Positions 20,494 to 29,370 of a stretch of 64,000 bases of DNA are shown here, in pieces. Source of the stretch: Polaromonas sp. P2-4 (GTDB lineage Bacteria; Pseudomonadota; Gammaproteobacteria; Burkholderiales; Burkholderiaceae_C); contig CP087965.1 of NCBI GenBank assembly GCA_024703855.1, positions 5,758,001 to 5,822,000 on the forward strand, written 5' to 3'. The notes under the pieces are model-generated. The model was not told the DNA's origin. It worked only from the letters and a program-made list of their open reading frames with translations, and did no database searches. Numbering within the stretch: position 1 is the first letter of the stretch; each line of letters starts with the position of its first letter. The position numbers and the translations under genes are program-made.

Positions 20494-21372
20494 ATGACCC
20501 ATCCCCTTCTTATTACCAAAGCCGTCTTCCCCGTGGCAGGCATGGGCACCCGCTTTTTGCCGGCCACCAAGGCCATTCCCAAAGAAATGTTGCCCGTGGT
20601 GGACAAGCCACTGATCCAGTACGCGGTGGAAGAAGCCTATGCCGCGGGCATTCGGCAAATGATCTTTGTCACCGGGCGCAACAAGCGTGCGATTGAAGAC
20701 CACTTTGACACGGCGTACGAGTTGGAGGTCGAGCTGGAAGCCGCCAACAAGCAGGCCATGCTGGAGGTGGTGCGCTCCATCAAGCCCGACGACATGCAAT
20801 GTGTGTATGTACGCCAATCCAGGGCGCTGGGCTTGGGGCACGCCGTGCTGTGCGCAGAACACCTGGTGTGCAACGAAGCGTTTGCCGTGCTGCTGGCCGA
20901 CGACCTGATGGTGGGCGAGCCGCCCGTGTTGCAGCAGATGGTGCAGCAGTACCAGCGCTCACGGGGCACGGTACTGGCTGTGCAGGATGTGCCGCGTGAA
21001 CATACGGGCCGCTACGGCGTGGTAGACGTGCGGGGCAGCAGCGCCAGGCTGGCGCAGGTGGTGGCGATGGTAGAAAAACCGGCCCCCGCAGTAGCGCCTT
21101 CTACGCTGGCTGTGGCCGGTCGTTATGTTTTGACGCCCCGAATTTTTGAAAGCATCCGCGCCCAACCGCGCGGGGCCGGCGGCGAAATTCAGCTGACTGA
21201 CGGCATCGCAGGCCTGATGGGCCAGGAGGATGTGTACGCCTATCGGTACAAAGGTACCCGCCACGACTGCGGCAGCAAGGAAGGCTATGTGCAGGCCACG
21301 ATCGAGCTGGCGCTGCGCGATGCCGGACTGGCATCCGCCGTGCGGGGGGCGCTGGAAGCGGCCATGGTGTAA
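20494..21372 (+). CDS. galU: UTP-glucose-1-phosphate uridylyltransferase
   Basis: An intact 292-residue GalU making UDP-glucose from UTP and glucose-1-phosphate in the cytosol. Visible are the nucleotidyl-transferase signature AVFPVAGMGTRFLPATKA, KEMLPVVDKPLIQYAVEEA, the LLADDLMVGE metal/substrate region, MVEKP and the C-terminal GTRHDCGSKEGYVQATIELA. ATG 20494 is preferred to ATG 20455, since 20455 would add a low-complexity threonine tail. yjbH starts 7 bp downstream, so the two are probably cotranscribed. Two broken galU pieces occur elsewhere in the window (38719 and 47372). Confidence 0.95.
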   Translation: MTHPLLITKAVFPVAGMGTRFLPATKAIPKEMLPVVDKPLIQYAVEEAYAAGIRQMIFVTGRNKRAIEDHFDTAYELEVELEAANKQAMLEVVRSIKPDDMQCVYVRQSRALGLGHAVLCAEHLVCNEAFAVLLADDLMVGEPPVLQQMVQQYQRSRGTVLAVQDVPREHTGRYGVVDVRGSSARLAQVVAMVEKPAPAVAPSTLAVAGRYVLTPRIFESIRAQPRGAGGEIQLTDGIAGLMGQEDVYAYRYKGTRHDCGSKEGYVQATIELALRDAGLASAVRGALEAAMV

Positions 21373-21379
21373 ACCTCGA

Positions 21380-23579
21380 ATGACCAAGATGACAAAAATA
21401 ACAAGCATGGCAAAACGCTTTGGACCTTCACAGCCAGGCCCCCACGGCACCCCCGCCGTTTCAACGGCGCTGGCATTGCTGTTGTGGCAGGCTACTGCGG
21501 CCTGCGCACAGGGCTTGGGCGTGGCCAGCCTGGGCGCCACCGGCGGGCTCACGATTCCCTCGGCCTATGTGCTCGACTCGGGAGACTTGGCGCTGAGCGT
21601 CGGCAACTACCAGGACCCGAAGCTGGGCACCTTCAGCCGCAAACAGAATTACACACTGGGCATTGGCCTGGTGCCCCGGGTCGAGATCTTTGGACGGTTT
21701 GCTGAATACCAGAACCCGCGTCCTGCCTTGTCCACCGGTTTCAACATCAACGGCCCGCGCGACATTTCAGCCAACGTCAAGTGGCAGCTGCCCATTGACT
21801 TGCGCGGCTTGCCCAAGCTGGCCGTGGGGGCGACCGACCTCAGCGGTGGTGCGGTGTTTTTCAGTTCAAAGTACGCGGTGGCCAGCGATGAATATGGCCC
21901 ACTGCGCTGGTCGCTGGGTTATGCCCGAGGCAAGCCGGCGCAGGGGCAGGCTGGCGGAGCTCGTGTGCTTGATGGCGTTTTTGGCGGGGCCGAGCTCAAG
22001 CTGGGCAGCAGCCGCGCCACGCTGCTGGCCGAGACAGATGGCACGCAGCGCCACGCCGGCCTGCGTTACTACTCTGAAGGTGCTGCCCTGGCTGGGTGAT
22101 GGGCAGTTAGTGGGCACGGTGCAGCGTTCGTTTGGCGCCACCACGCTGGCGGGGCGCGCGGCCAATGCCACCAGTTTTAATGTATCGCTGGTCGTGCCCA
22201 TGGGCACGGATGACAAAACCCGCCAGGCCCGGGTCGATGCCACCGCCAAACCCTTGGCGCCGCTGGTCCCACTGGTGCAAGCCGGCGTGGCCCCAGTCGC
22301 AGGCGGCATGGTGGCCACGGCGCAAGACCGGCTGGACAGCCTGGCCCGCGCGCTACGCGCCACCGGCCTGGACCGCGTGCGCGTGGGCATGCTGGGCAAC
22401 CAGCTGGTGGTGGAATATGAAAACCACCGCTACCTGCAAAACGAGGCCGATGCCTTGGGCGTGGTGCTGGGGCTGGCGGCTGAGTACGCGCCTACAGGCA
22501 CGACCCGCGTGCATGCGCTCACGCTCAAGGCCGGGCAGGAGGTGTCTGAAACCTCGGTCGAGGTGGCGGCCTACCGGGGTTTTCTGCGTGATGGCGATGC
22601 CGCGCAGGTGCAGGACACGCTGGGTTTTGGCCGGTTGCCGGGCTACGACGACGCCGCCGTGCAGTGGGCCGCGGGCGAGGCCGGGGCCGGCCGCCGCCAG
22701 ACCTGGCTGCGTATGGAGCTCAAACCCCTGCTCAATTACACGTTGGGCACAGAATACGGTGCGTTTGACTATTCGCTGGCGGCCCAGGCGCGCAGCACGG
22801 TGGGGCTGTGGAAGGGGGCCGAGGTCTATGCCGACGTGGTGCAACGCGTAGCCCATAGCGCCAACATGGAGCCGGGGCGTATTTTTGCCAGCTCGCTGCA
22901 CCGCAATGGCCTGAAAACGGTGGCGCTGCAGCAGTCGTTCTGGCTGGGGCCGCGCTTGTTTACCAGCGTGGGGGTGGGCAAGTACAACTACGACGACCGC
23001 GGGGCCGAGGGCGAGTCCATCCTGTTCCTGCCCTGGAACGCGGACACGCTGCATCTGAAAGGCAGCTACATGCGGCACCAGGCAGATGTGCTGCCGCGCT
23101 TCGAGGAGGCCTATGCGGCCTCGTACCGCTGGAGGTTCAACCCCCAGACCTGGATTGAGGCCGGCTACCAGCAATACACCGACCGCTCCACGGGGCCATC
23201 TTTGACCTTTACGCGCTGGTTTGGCGATGTGGCGGTGCAGCTGTTTGCGCGCAAGGGCGGCAACAACACCTTTGTGGGCCTGGAGCTGAGCCTGCCGCTG
23301 GGGCCGCGCCAGGGCATGGGGGCCGGCCCGGTGCAGATCACCGGCACGCCGCGTTATGCGCAGTCCATACGCACCCTGCTCACCACCGGCGGTAACACGG
23401 GCAACTTTGTGGACAGCGCGGCCGTGCGGCCGGTGAACCTGAATTACAAGCCCGAAGTGGAGCTGCTCAACTCGGGCCGCATCACGCCAGCCGACATCAA
23501 GGGCCAAGTGCAGCGCATGCGTGAGTCTTTTTACTTATATGCGCGATCAAATCAATTAATTTGTAATGTGGGCCGGTGA
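21380..23579 (+). pseudogene. yjbH: YjbH-like outer-membrane exopolysaccharide protein, one frameshift
   Basis: About 733 residues after restoring one base near 22080. A long signal peptide ends at ATAACAQG. The mature start (GLGVASLGATGGLTIPSAYV) is the conserved YjbH/DUF940 opening, and the rest is beta-strand-rich with aromatic girdle residues (for example RYKWRF-like and YQQYTDRS segments). It is predicted to form an outer-membrane barrel for polysaccharide export or secretion. The start is at ATG 21380; internal ATGs at 21389 and 21407 are alternatives. It follows galU by 7 bp. A 5' fragment of a paralogue lies at 38839. Confidence 0.83.
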
Positions 23580-23660
23580 CACTGTTTGGGCAGATCGGCT
23601 AGCATGAACTCCGATGTATCAATCCGATACTTTTTGTAAACCTGTAATAAAGGAATAAAA

Positions 23661-24366
23661 ATGCGTATAACTAAACTTTCTTTGGCCTGCTTGGTTCTGG
23701 GTGGCAGCGCGTTGCTGACCGCTTGTGGCGGCGGCGGTGGTAGTGGATCGGCCTTGACTGTGAACGGAACGGCCGCCACCGGCACGCCCTTGGTCGGCAG
23801 CGTGACAGCCACCTGCAAAACCGGCACCGGCACGGCCACTTCGAACCTGGACGGTTCTGTACACGGTTGTTGTCAACAACGGCGTCGGCCCGTGCCTGCT
23901 GGCCATCACGCCGACCGGCGGTGTCACGCTGTACTCCATCACCAGCGGCTCTGGGGCCACGCAAACAGCCAACATCACCCCCATGACCAACCTGCTGGTG
24001 AACTACCTGCGCAACGTGCCTGGCATGACCGCAGCCGACCCGGCGGCCTGGTTTGCCTTGCCCGCTGTTAAGGCGCTGCTGACCGACACCGCCGCCCTGA
24101 CGGCCCGTATCGTTACCGACTTCATTCCGGCCTTGAAAACGCTGCTGCCGACCCTGAGCGTGGCCAATGCTGGCTTCCTGTTCACGTCGTTTGTGGCCAA
24201 CCCGGGCAACTCGCCCACCGATGCCGACCTTGAAAAGCTGAAAACGGCAGGTCTCGTTTTGGCGACTGGCCTGGCCTCGCCGGCCGCGGCGAACGGGCTG
24301 GCGATAGCAGCCTCCAACGATACGCCGGTGGTTGCCCCCACCGGTGCCACGGGTGCTGGCAGCTAA
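23661..24366 (+). pseudogene. Glycine-rich lipoprotein of unknown function, one frameshift
   Basis: ATG 23661 follows AAGGA. The signal peptide ends in a lipobox (SALLTAC) followed by GGGGGSGSA, as in many betaproteobacterial surface lipoproteins. The frame breaks near 23860 (one extra G) and resumes TVVVNNGVGPCLLAITPTGG. The remainder is Ala/Thr-rich and ends TGATGAGS. I do not recognise a functional domain. Its C-terminal half is repeated, fused to other sequence, at 39182-39481. Confidence 0.65.
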
Positions 24367-24382
24367 GCCGTCGTCTGGTTTC

Positions 24383-24417
24383 GCAAAAAAAGCTCGCCTC
24401 GTGCGGGCTTTTTTTGC
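24383..24417 (+). terminator. Rho-independent terminator after the galU-yjbH-lipoprotein group
   Basis: GC-rich stem with AAAAAAAGC on the left (24385 on) and GCTTTTTTT on the right (to 24415), 17 bp after the stop codon. The A and T tracts extend the stem and give a U-run on the plus-strand transcript. A degenerate copy occurs at 39498. Confidence 0.75.
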
Positions 24418-24436
24418 CGCGCTGAAGTCAAGAGTC

Positions 24437-25070
24437 GTCATTGCAGAGCGCAGCGCGGCAATCCACGGCGGTAGTTCATCCACCATGGATCGCCACGGCC
24501 TTTGGCCTCGCGATGACGGAGGGAGCCCCGTCATTGCAGAGCGCAGCGCGGCAATCCACGGCGGTAGTTCATCCACCATGGATCGCCACGGCCTTTGGCC
24601 TCGCGATGACGGAGGGAGCCCCGTCATTGCAGGCGCAGCGCGGCAATCCATGGCGTGGGTTCATCCACGATGGATCGCCACGGCCTTCGGCCTCGCGATG
24701 ACGAGGGGGCCCTGTCATTGCAGGCGCAGCGCGGCAATCCATGGCGTGGGTTCATCCACGATGGATCGCCACGGCCTTCGGCCTCGCGATGACGAGGGGG
24801 CCCGTCATTGCAGAGCGCAGCGCGGCAATCCATGACGGTGGTTTATCCACGATGGATCGCCACGGCCTTCGGCCTCGCGATGACGAGGGGGCCCGTCATT
24901 GCAGAGCGCAGCACGGCAATCCATGACGTGGGTTTATCCACGATGGATCGCCACGGCCTTCGGCCTCGCGATGACGAGGGTGCCCTGTCATTGCAGAGCG
25001 CAGCGCGGCAATCCATGGCGTGGGTTCATCCACGATGGATCGCCACGGCCTTCGGCCTCGCGATGACGAA
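24437..25070 (+). repeat. Tandem array A: seven bipartite inverted repeat units
   Basis: Seven head-to-tail units begin at 24437, 24530, 24623, 24714, 24804, 24895 and 24987 (spacing 90-93 bp). Each has a left arm (GTCATTGC...GGCAATCCA), a short middle with TTCATCCACGATGGATCG or TTTATCCACGATGGATCG, and a right arm ending CTCGCGATGAC; left and right arms are imperfect inverse complements. Units differ by a few bases, mainly CTTTGG versus CTTCGG and the linker between units. Degenerate pieces continue to about 25165. Confidence 0.9.
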
Positions 25071-25182
25071 GAGGTAGACTGCCACGGCCTGCGGCCTCGC
25101 AGTGACAGTCAAGAGTCGTCATTGCAGAGCAAAGCGCGGCAATCCATGCCCTCCAATTTCATCCAACACCAGCCAATAGCCC

Positions 25183-25416
25183 ATGCAGCCCTCCGTCTAT
25201 ATCCTGGCCAGTCAACCGCGTGGCACGCTGTATGTCGGCGTGACGTCCGACCTGATTCAGCGCGTGTGGCAGCACAAGAACAATCTGGCCGAGGGTTTCA
25301 CCAAGAAGTACGGCGTTCACACGCTGGTTTATTTTGAATTGCACGCGACCATGCACGACGCCATCAGCCGTGAAAAGCAGCTCAAGGCCGGGTCGTGGGT
25401 GAAAAAGTGGTCTTGA
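25183..25416 (+). CDS. GIY-YIG nuclease-domain protein, copy 1, C-terminally shortened
   Basis: A 77-residue ORF with the GIY-YIG core: VYILASQPRGTLYVGVTSDL (the GIY/YIG strands), the catalytic Arg region QRVWQHKNN, and ISREKQLKAG. Family members usually continue for about 20 residues. In the +1 frame the sequence does continue as VVLIEVMNANWHDLYPGLL to a stop at 25466, so the tail has been cut off by a one-base change at AAAAAGTGG. The same break is present in the copies at 29969 and 43888, so it predates their duplication or reflects a systematic error. Confidence 0.7.
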   Translation: MQPSVYILASQPRGTLYVGVTSDLIQRVWQHKNNLAEGFTKKYGVHTLVYFELHATMHDAISREKQLKAGSWVKKWS

Positions 25417-25669
25417 TTGAGGTGATGAATGCGAACTGGCACGATTTGTACCCGGGCTTGCTGTAGCCGCACATGGACTACCGCGCCATCCCCGTCATTG
25501 CAGGCGCAGCGCGGCAATCCATCGCGCGGGCCCACGAGGTGAACGGTCTGCTTGAGGAGTGGTGTGGGTGCTTGCCCGAATGGCCCAATGTTTGGGGTCA
25601 AATGTATCCCCGGCCCTCGTCAATCGGGCGTGAATAGCTATCAAAATAATAGTGATGAAGGTGTCTCGT

Positions 25670-25770
25670 TCTGAGCGTCCAAACCGTGCTGGGCCTTGCC
25701 TGGCGCCACATCAAAGAAGTCAGGCCGCCGGGTTGGCAGCGGCTTGAGAAATGAATGATTCAGAACTGAC
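25670..25770 (+). repeat. Conserved leader block, copy 1 (3' end of a lost gene)
   Basis: About 100 bp upstream of the VanZ-like ORF read VLGLAWRHIKEVRPPGWQRL and end in a stop. The same block precedes 30572 (VanZ copy), 31349 (rmlB fragment) and 32656 (rmlB), with conservative amino-acid differences. It is therefore most simply the decayed 3' end of a protein-coding gene, not recognised, that once preceded rmlB. Confidence 0.5.
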
Positions 25771-25785
25771 TAAACAGGGATATTT

Positions 25786-26030
25786 ATGACACATCGTCTG
25801 GTCTGGGACTTGCTGGCACTGCAGCTGTTGGCCCTGCTGCTGGGCACGCAAATGCCCGGCGCGTGGCTCGGCAGCATCGAGCACAGCCTGCACGCACCGT
25901 TTCCCTTTTCGTCGCTGGCACACTTTGTTGTGTTTGCCGGTGTGGGCGGGGTGTTGGTGGCGCGGCCGCTGGCCTGGCCGGTCGGGCGTGTTGTGCTGGG
26001 GCCGCGCTAGGGCTCGCGCTATTGACCGAG
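25786..26030 (+). pseudogene. VanZ-like membrane protein, copy 1, truncated
   Basis: The N-terminal 74 residues (ATG 25786) give one or two hydrophobic helices and HFVVFAGVGGVL. The frame breaks at about 25997 (GGGGCCGCGC) and continues ALGLALLTEGL, the conserved VanZ turn, before stopping being VanZ at about 26030. There it fuses to a galE 3' piece. A longer copy exists at 30572. Confidence 0.55.
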
Positions 26031-26135
26031 GGGCTGGCCGAGCGTCTGCTGGGCTGGCGCGCCACCCACACGCTGGCGGACAAGTGTGCCGATGCGTGGC
26101 GTTGGCAGAGCGGCAACCCGGATGGGTATGCTCAA
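26031..26135 (+). pseudogene. galE: galE 3' fragment fused to the VanZ-like remnant
   Basis: Reads LAERLLGWRATHTLADKCAD then AWRWQSGNPDGYAQ, the conserved C terminus of UDP-glucose 4-epimerase (LGW, then WRWQ-NP-GY). It is joined to the VanZ-like reading at GGGGCTG. No upstream galE body is present. The following 110 bp hold a GCTAT core (26177-26193). Confidence 0.6.
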
Positions 26136-26250
26136 GGTAAAAAGTGGCTTCAGCCCTTGTCAGCAGGGCGTGAGCGGCTATCAATTGTGTAGCGCATTTT
26201 GGGCTGGCCATGGCAAGACCGCGCCCGTGGCCGCGCGAACTGTTTGCCGA

Positions 26251-26287
26251 TTGCATACTAGGCAATGAATACGGTAAAATGCCGTAT
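26251..26287 (+). promoter_or_regulatory. Promoter and operator of the TacA/TacT-like pair
   Basis: A -35 TTGCAT (26251-26256), an 18-bp spacer and a -10 TAAAAT (26275-26280). The -10 is enclosed by the inverted repeat ATACGG (26269-26274) and CCGTAT (26282-26287). This is a compact site for repression by the ribbon-helix-helix antitoxin encoded just downstream. Confidence 0.6.
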
Positions 26288-26305
26288 CTAAAACAGGAAA
26301 TGACT

Positions 26306-26575
26306 ATGACTACAACCGCCCGTTTTGATCTGAAGATGGATGCTGCAGACAAGGACATCGTTTCCCGCGCTGCAACCTTGATGGGGACGACGATGGCGAG
26401 TTTTGTCCGTGTTGCCGCCAAGGAGAAGGCGCAGGCCTTGCTGGACCGCGAATCGCGGGTCACGCTCTCGCAGCGCGATTTTGCTGCCTTTACCTTGGCA
26501 CTCAACAGCGCCTTCACCCCCAACACCGCCCTCAAAAGCGCATTGACTGAGGCAGCCAAGGTCAAGCGTGCTTGA
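26306..26575 (+). CDS. tacA: DUF1778 ribbon-helix-helix antitoxin (TacA-like)
   Basis: An 89-residue protein with a ribbon-helix-helix N terminus (TARFDLKMDAADKDIVSRAA, TTMASFVRVAA) and a C-terminal toxin-binding tail. ATG 26306 is chosen because AGGA (26295-26298) is 7 bp away; ATG 26300 is too close. It should bind the ATACGG/CCGTAT operator and neutralise the adjacent acetyltransferase toxin. The stop overlaps the toxin start by 8 bp. Confidence 0.8.
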   Translation: MTTTARFDLKMDAADKDIVSRAATLMGTTMASFVRVAAKEKAQALLDRESRVTLSQRDFAAFTLALNSAFTPNTALKSALTEAAKVKRA

Positions 26576-27050
26576 AGAGCGGGCGCTGGATCCAGCGCTT
26601 CATGACCGCGCGGACTTTCGCTGTGGCGTACCGGAGTTAGATGATTACCTTCACCGATTCGCGGTGCAACACAGCCAAAAGGGTGTCAGTACTGTCCATG
26701 TGTTGGTGGAAACAGACCAACCGGGTCTGATCCTTGGTTACTACACCCTCAGTGCGGCCCAGGTTGACGTGCTGCAACTCAGTGAGGCAGACCGAAAGAG
26801 GCTGCCGCGTTACCCCGTCCCGTGTTTTCGGATGGGGCGGCTGGCGTGTCGCACCGACCAGCGAGGCCAGGGCTTGGGCAAGCTGCTGATGGGGTGCGCG
26901 GTCGATCGCTGCCTGCAGGCCCGCAAGCAAGTGGCAGCATTCGCGTTGATCGTGGATGCAAAGAATGGTGAGGCGAAGACCTTCTACGAGCACTACGGGT
27001 TCACACCCTGCGCGGATTCACCGATGACACTTTACTTGCCACTGGGTTGA
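26568..27050 (+). CDS. tacT: GNAT acetyltransferase toxin (TacT-like)
   Basis: A 160-residue GNAT-fold protein starting at GTG 26568. FRCGVPELDDYLHRFA near the N terminus and the acetyl-CoA loop TDQRGQGLGKLLM (Q/R-x-x-G-x-G/A) are seen, ending with AKTFYEHYGFTPC. In the family these toxins acetylate aminoacyl-tRNA and stop translation. Pairing with a DUF1778 gene upstream is the standard arrangement. Intact. Confidence 0.83.
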   Translation: MLEERALDPALHDRADFRCGVPELDDYLHRFAVQHSQKGVSTVHVLVETDQPGLILGYYTLSAAQVDVLQLSEADRKRLPRYPVPCFRMGRLACRTDQRGQGLGKLLMGCAVDRCLQARKQVAAFALIVDAKNGEAKTFYEHYGFTPCADSPMTLYLPLG

Positions 27051-27055
27051 GAGCC

Positions 27056-27200
27056 GGCCTGTCGGCGATGTGGCGCAGTGGTACGCCGACGCATCGCTGG
27101 CGCAGCGCCTGCTGGGCTGGCGCGCCACGCACTGGCGGATATGTGCGCCGATGCCTGGCGCTGGCAGAGCGGCAATTCGGATGGGTATGCCCAGCTCTGA
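27056..27200 (+). pseudogene. galE: galE 3' fragment, second ectopic copy
   Basis: Directly after the toxin stop the sequence reads RPVGDVAQWYADASLAQRLL then GWRATH, breaks frame, and ends ADMCADAWRWQSGNSDGYAQL with a stop at 27198-27200. This is the last 45 or so residues of GalE. It is a separate, less damaged piece than 26031-26135. Confidence 0.6.
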
Positions 27201-27570
27201 GACTGGCGCTGGCTGTCATGGCGAGGCGGCCCAATCCCGTCATTGCAGAGCGCAGCGCGGCAAACCATGCCCCGTTGCTTTATCGACGATGGATCGCCAC
27301 GGCCTGCGGCCTCGCGATGACCAGGGTGCCGGGTGATGGTGCGGGCGCCCCATTCCCGTCATTGCAGAGCGCAGCGCGGCAATCCACGGCCTTGGCCCAT
27401 CCACCATAGTAATTGGTGGTCAGATCCCAATTTATTCACGGCTTTTAGGCCTCCAGCCCTTGTCAATAAAGCGTGAGTAGCTATTAAATTAATAGTGATC
27501 TCAGCCTGCTATGCAGGGGCCGCCAATGCGGGCGCTGGACTGAAAAGACGGGGGCATGGGTTGCGGGAAT
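27201..27570 (+). repeat. Repeat-only gap
   Basis: A full bipartite element at about 27238-27320, a left arm at 27358-27386 which marks the left edge of a duplicated 1.07-kb block, and a GCTAT core at 27479-27495. No gene seen. Confidence 0.6.
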
Positions 27571-28086
27571 TCAGCCGTTGATACCCAAGATGGCTTTCAA
27601 GTCCTTGAGCAACAAGAACAGGTGGAATGAGTCTGTCTCGCTTGGCTCAAATTCCCAGTTCAGATACCACTGACGGGCAGCGTCATCCTTGGCGTGAACA
27701 AGCAGTGCACGGATGCCTGCGATGTCTGCCGCCTGGGCGGTACGCAATAGGGCATCCCTGAGCAATGCACGTCCGAGCCCCACCCCCTGATGCTTCAGGT
27801 CAACCGCCAATCTGGCCAGGATCATGACGGGCACTGGGTGGCGCGCCATGCCCTTGAGAACTCTGGGCGCAGCGTTTTCTGGCTCAACGCTGCCGACAGC
27901 CAGGCTGTAAAAACCAACAACAGCCCCCTCCTGACAGCTCACATAGGTCTGCGCGCTGTTGGCCTTCTGGTTAGTCAGTGCAAAGCGCTGCAAGAACTGG
28001 TTGAGCGCCGGTTGTCCGGAGTCGAAAGCTTCGACGTTGTCGCTGGCGGCAAGCTTGCGGACCGAATCGTAAGACTTCGAACTCAC
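27571..28086 (-). CDS. GNAT toxin, minus-strand copy 1
   Basis: A 171-residue GNAT-fold toxin. Features are VEAFDSGQPALNQFLQRFAL, the core LARLAVDLKHQGVGLGRALL with the Q-x-x-G-x-G acetyl-CoA loop, and a late WYLNWEFEP. Its start overlaps the antitoxin stop by 4 bp. A copy differing at a few residues (including A/V and W/C changes) is at 41512-42027. Function is as for other tRNA-acetylating toxins, inferred from family and pairing. Confidence 0.83.
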   Translation of the reverse strand: MSSKSYDSVRKLAASDNVEAFDSGQPALNQFLQRFALTNQKANSAQTYVSCQEGAVVGFYSLAVGSVEPENAAPRVLKGMARHPVPVMILARLAVDLKHQGVGLGRALLRDALLRTAQAADIAGIRALLVHAKDDAARQWYLNWEFEPSETDSFHLFLLLKDLKAILGING

Positions 28087-28361
28087 CCAAGCAGCCCCGG
28101 CTCACTGAGCAACTTTTTGAGCTTGGGCTTCGGCTTGACGGGGCGGTCCAGCGCAGCTTGAAAAGCGTCCCACTTATCTGGGGTCAACTCAAAGCGCAGC
28201 CGGTCAGCGAGAGTCTGGTTGGCGGCAACAATCCCAGCCTCCAGCAAAAACTCACTGACGTTCTTGTGAGCAGCGCGAGCAGCCTCCTGAAGCAGCCGCT
28301 TCACAGGGGTGCTGGCGCGCACATCAATGCGCTCGGATTTGGACTGAATAGCGGCTGGCAT
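28083..28361 (-). CDS. DUF1778 antitoxin, minus-strand copy 1
   Basis: A 92-residue ribbon-helix-helix protein (SERIDVRASTPVKRLLQEAA, NVSEFLLEAG) with a Lys/Pro-rich C terminus. ATG 28361 is preceded by GAGGAG at a good distance on the minus strand. It is the first gene of the pair and probably its repressor through the ACGTCCGGACGT site upstream. Confidence 0.83.
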   Translation of the reverse strand: MPAAIQSKSERIDVRASTPVKRLLQEAARAAHKNVSEFLLEAGIVAANQTLADRLRFELTPDKWDAFQAALDRPVKPKPKLKKLLSEPGLLG

Positions 28362-28386
28362 AGGAGTCTCCTCTTTTAAGGCTGTT

Positions 28387-28415
28387 ATGATAACGTCCGG
28401 ACGTCGTCACGACAA
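28387..28415 (-). promoter_or_regulatory. Promoter/operator of the minus-strand TA pair, copy 1
   Basis: On the minus strand, -35 TTGTCG (28410-28415), a 17-bp spacer and -10 TATCAT (28387-28392). The spacer contains the perfect palindrome ACGTCCGGACGT (28393-28404), a likely antitoxin operator. Confidence 0.6.
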
Positions 28416-28428
28416 GCCTTATTTGTAT

Positions 28429-28733
28429 CAGTCGAATTTGCCGACGCACGCTGGCACACTGGTCGCGGAGGCCGCGCACAAGCCAACCAGCCGACGCGTG
28501 TGGTGCTGGCGGCCCGCCTGCTGTGGGACAAGGGCATTGCCGAATATATAGAGGCGGCTCGCCAGTTGCGTGCGCAGGGCCTGCCCAAAAGCCTGATCGA
28601 GGCGGCCGCCCGCGCCCTGCCGCTGGTCACCACCGACGCGCCGGGTTGCCGTGAGGTGGTCAGGCATGAGGTGGATGGCCTGATCGTGCCCGTCAAGGAC
28701 GCCCATGCCCTTTCTAGCGCGATCGTGCCCTGA
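28429..28733 (+). pseudogene. GT4 glycosyltransferase with internal deletion
   Basis: Reads TRVVLAARLLWDKGIAEYIE then RQLRAQG-LPKSLIEAAARAL and PLVTTDAPGCREVV, ending HALSSAIVP. In intact relatives about 80 residues separate the RQLRAQG helix from LPKSLIEAA, so the middle of the donor domain is deleted in frame. The 5' part of the gene is also gone; it starts at the edge of the duplicated TA block. Confidence 0.62.
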
Positions 28734-29130
28734 ACATGGCGCTGAATGCGCTCAAGCTAATTTGCAAGCAACTGGTCTCGTCATTGCGAGGCGTAGCGCG
28801 GCAATCTATGGCGTTGACTTATTCACGATGGATCGCCACGGCCTTTGGCCTCATGATGACGAAGGTGCCACGGATGGTGAGGCGCCCTATTCCCGTCATT
28901 GCAGGCGCAGCGCGGCAATCCATGTATTTGTGCATAAAAAGTGGCTCTAGCTCATGTACTACGGGTGTAGGTAGCTATTGTTTTTATAGTGTTTTGAGGG
29001 CGGCTGAAAAGGTTCGGGGATGGATCGCCGCGCTTCGCTCGCGATGACGAGTCGGGGCGCGATCGGACTACCTTGCGCCCACCTTTCGAATGGCGTATAA
29101 ACACCTACACACACAAACATCGAGATTATC
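28734..29130 (+). repeat. Repeat-only gap
   Basis: A full bipartite element at about 28779-28863, a left arm at 28897-28925 whose matching right arm lies at 29020-29048, and between them a GCTAT core (28973-28990). This left arm - GCTAT - right arm nesting is also found at 17276-17430 and 42614-42770. Confidence 0.6.
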
Positions 29131-29370
29131 ATGAATTCAATTCGCTGGAATATTGCGGTGTCACCGAACACTGATCAAGCCGTGCGCATGTACCTTGCTG
29201 GCCAGGGTGGTGGTCGCAAAGGTGACCTATCGCGCTTTATTGAGGAAGCGGTACGGGCGCACATTCTTGAGTTATCGGCCGAGCAAGCCAAAGCCGCCAA
29301 CGTCAATGTGAGCGAGGCCGATTTGACTGCCATCGTCGCCGAGGCAGTGCAGTGGGCACGTGAACACTGA
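29131..29370 (+). CDS. Ribbon-helix-helix antitoxin of a PIN-toxin pair
   Basis: A 79-residue protein (WNIAVSPNTDQAVRMYLA, GDLSRFIEEAVRAHILE) of the CopG/RHH type, with an acidic C-terminal tail. The stop overlaps the toxin start by one base (TGATG). It would neutralise the PIN nuclease encoded next. Confidence 0.75.
   Translation: MNSIRWNIAVSPNTDQAVRMYLAGQGGGRKGDLSRFIEEAVRAHILELSAEQAKAANVNVSEADLTAIVAEAVQWAREH

Noticed and set aside
24332..25077. Long open frames across array A coding for repeated RHGLRPRDDEG-type peptides
   Set aside because: They are translations of the tandem repeat on both strands, with no start signal or codon pattern, and unit length is not a constant multiple of three.
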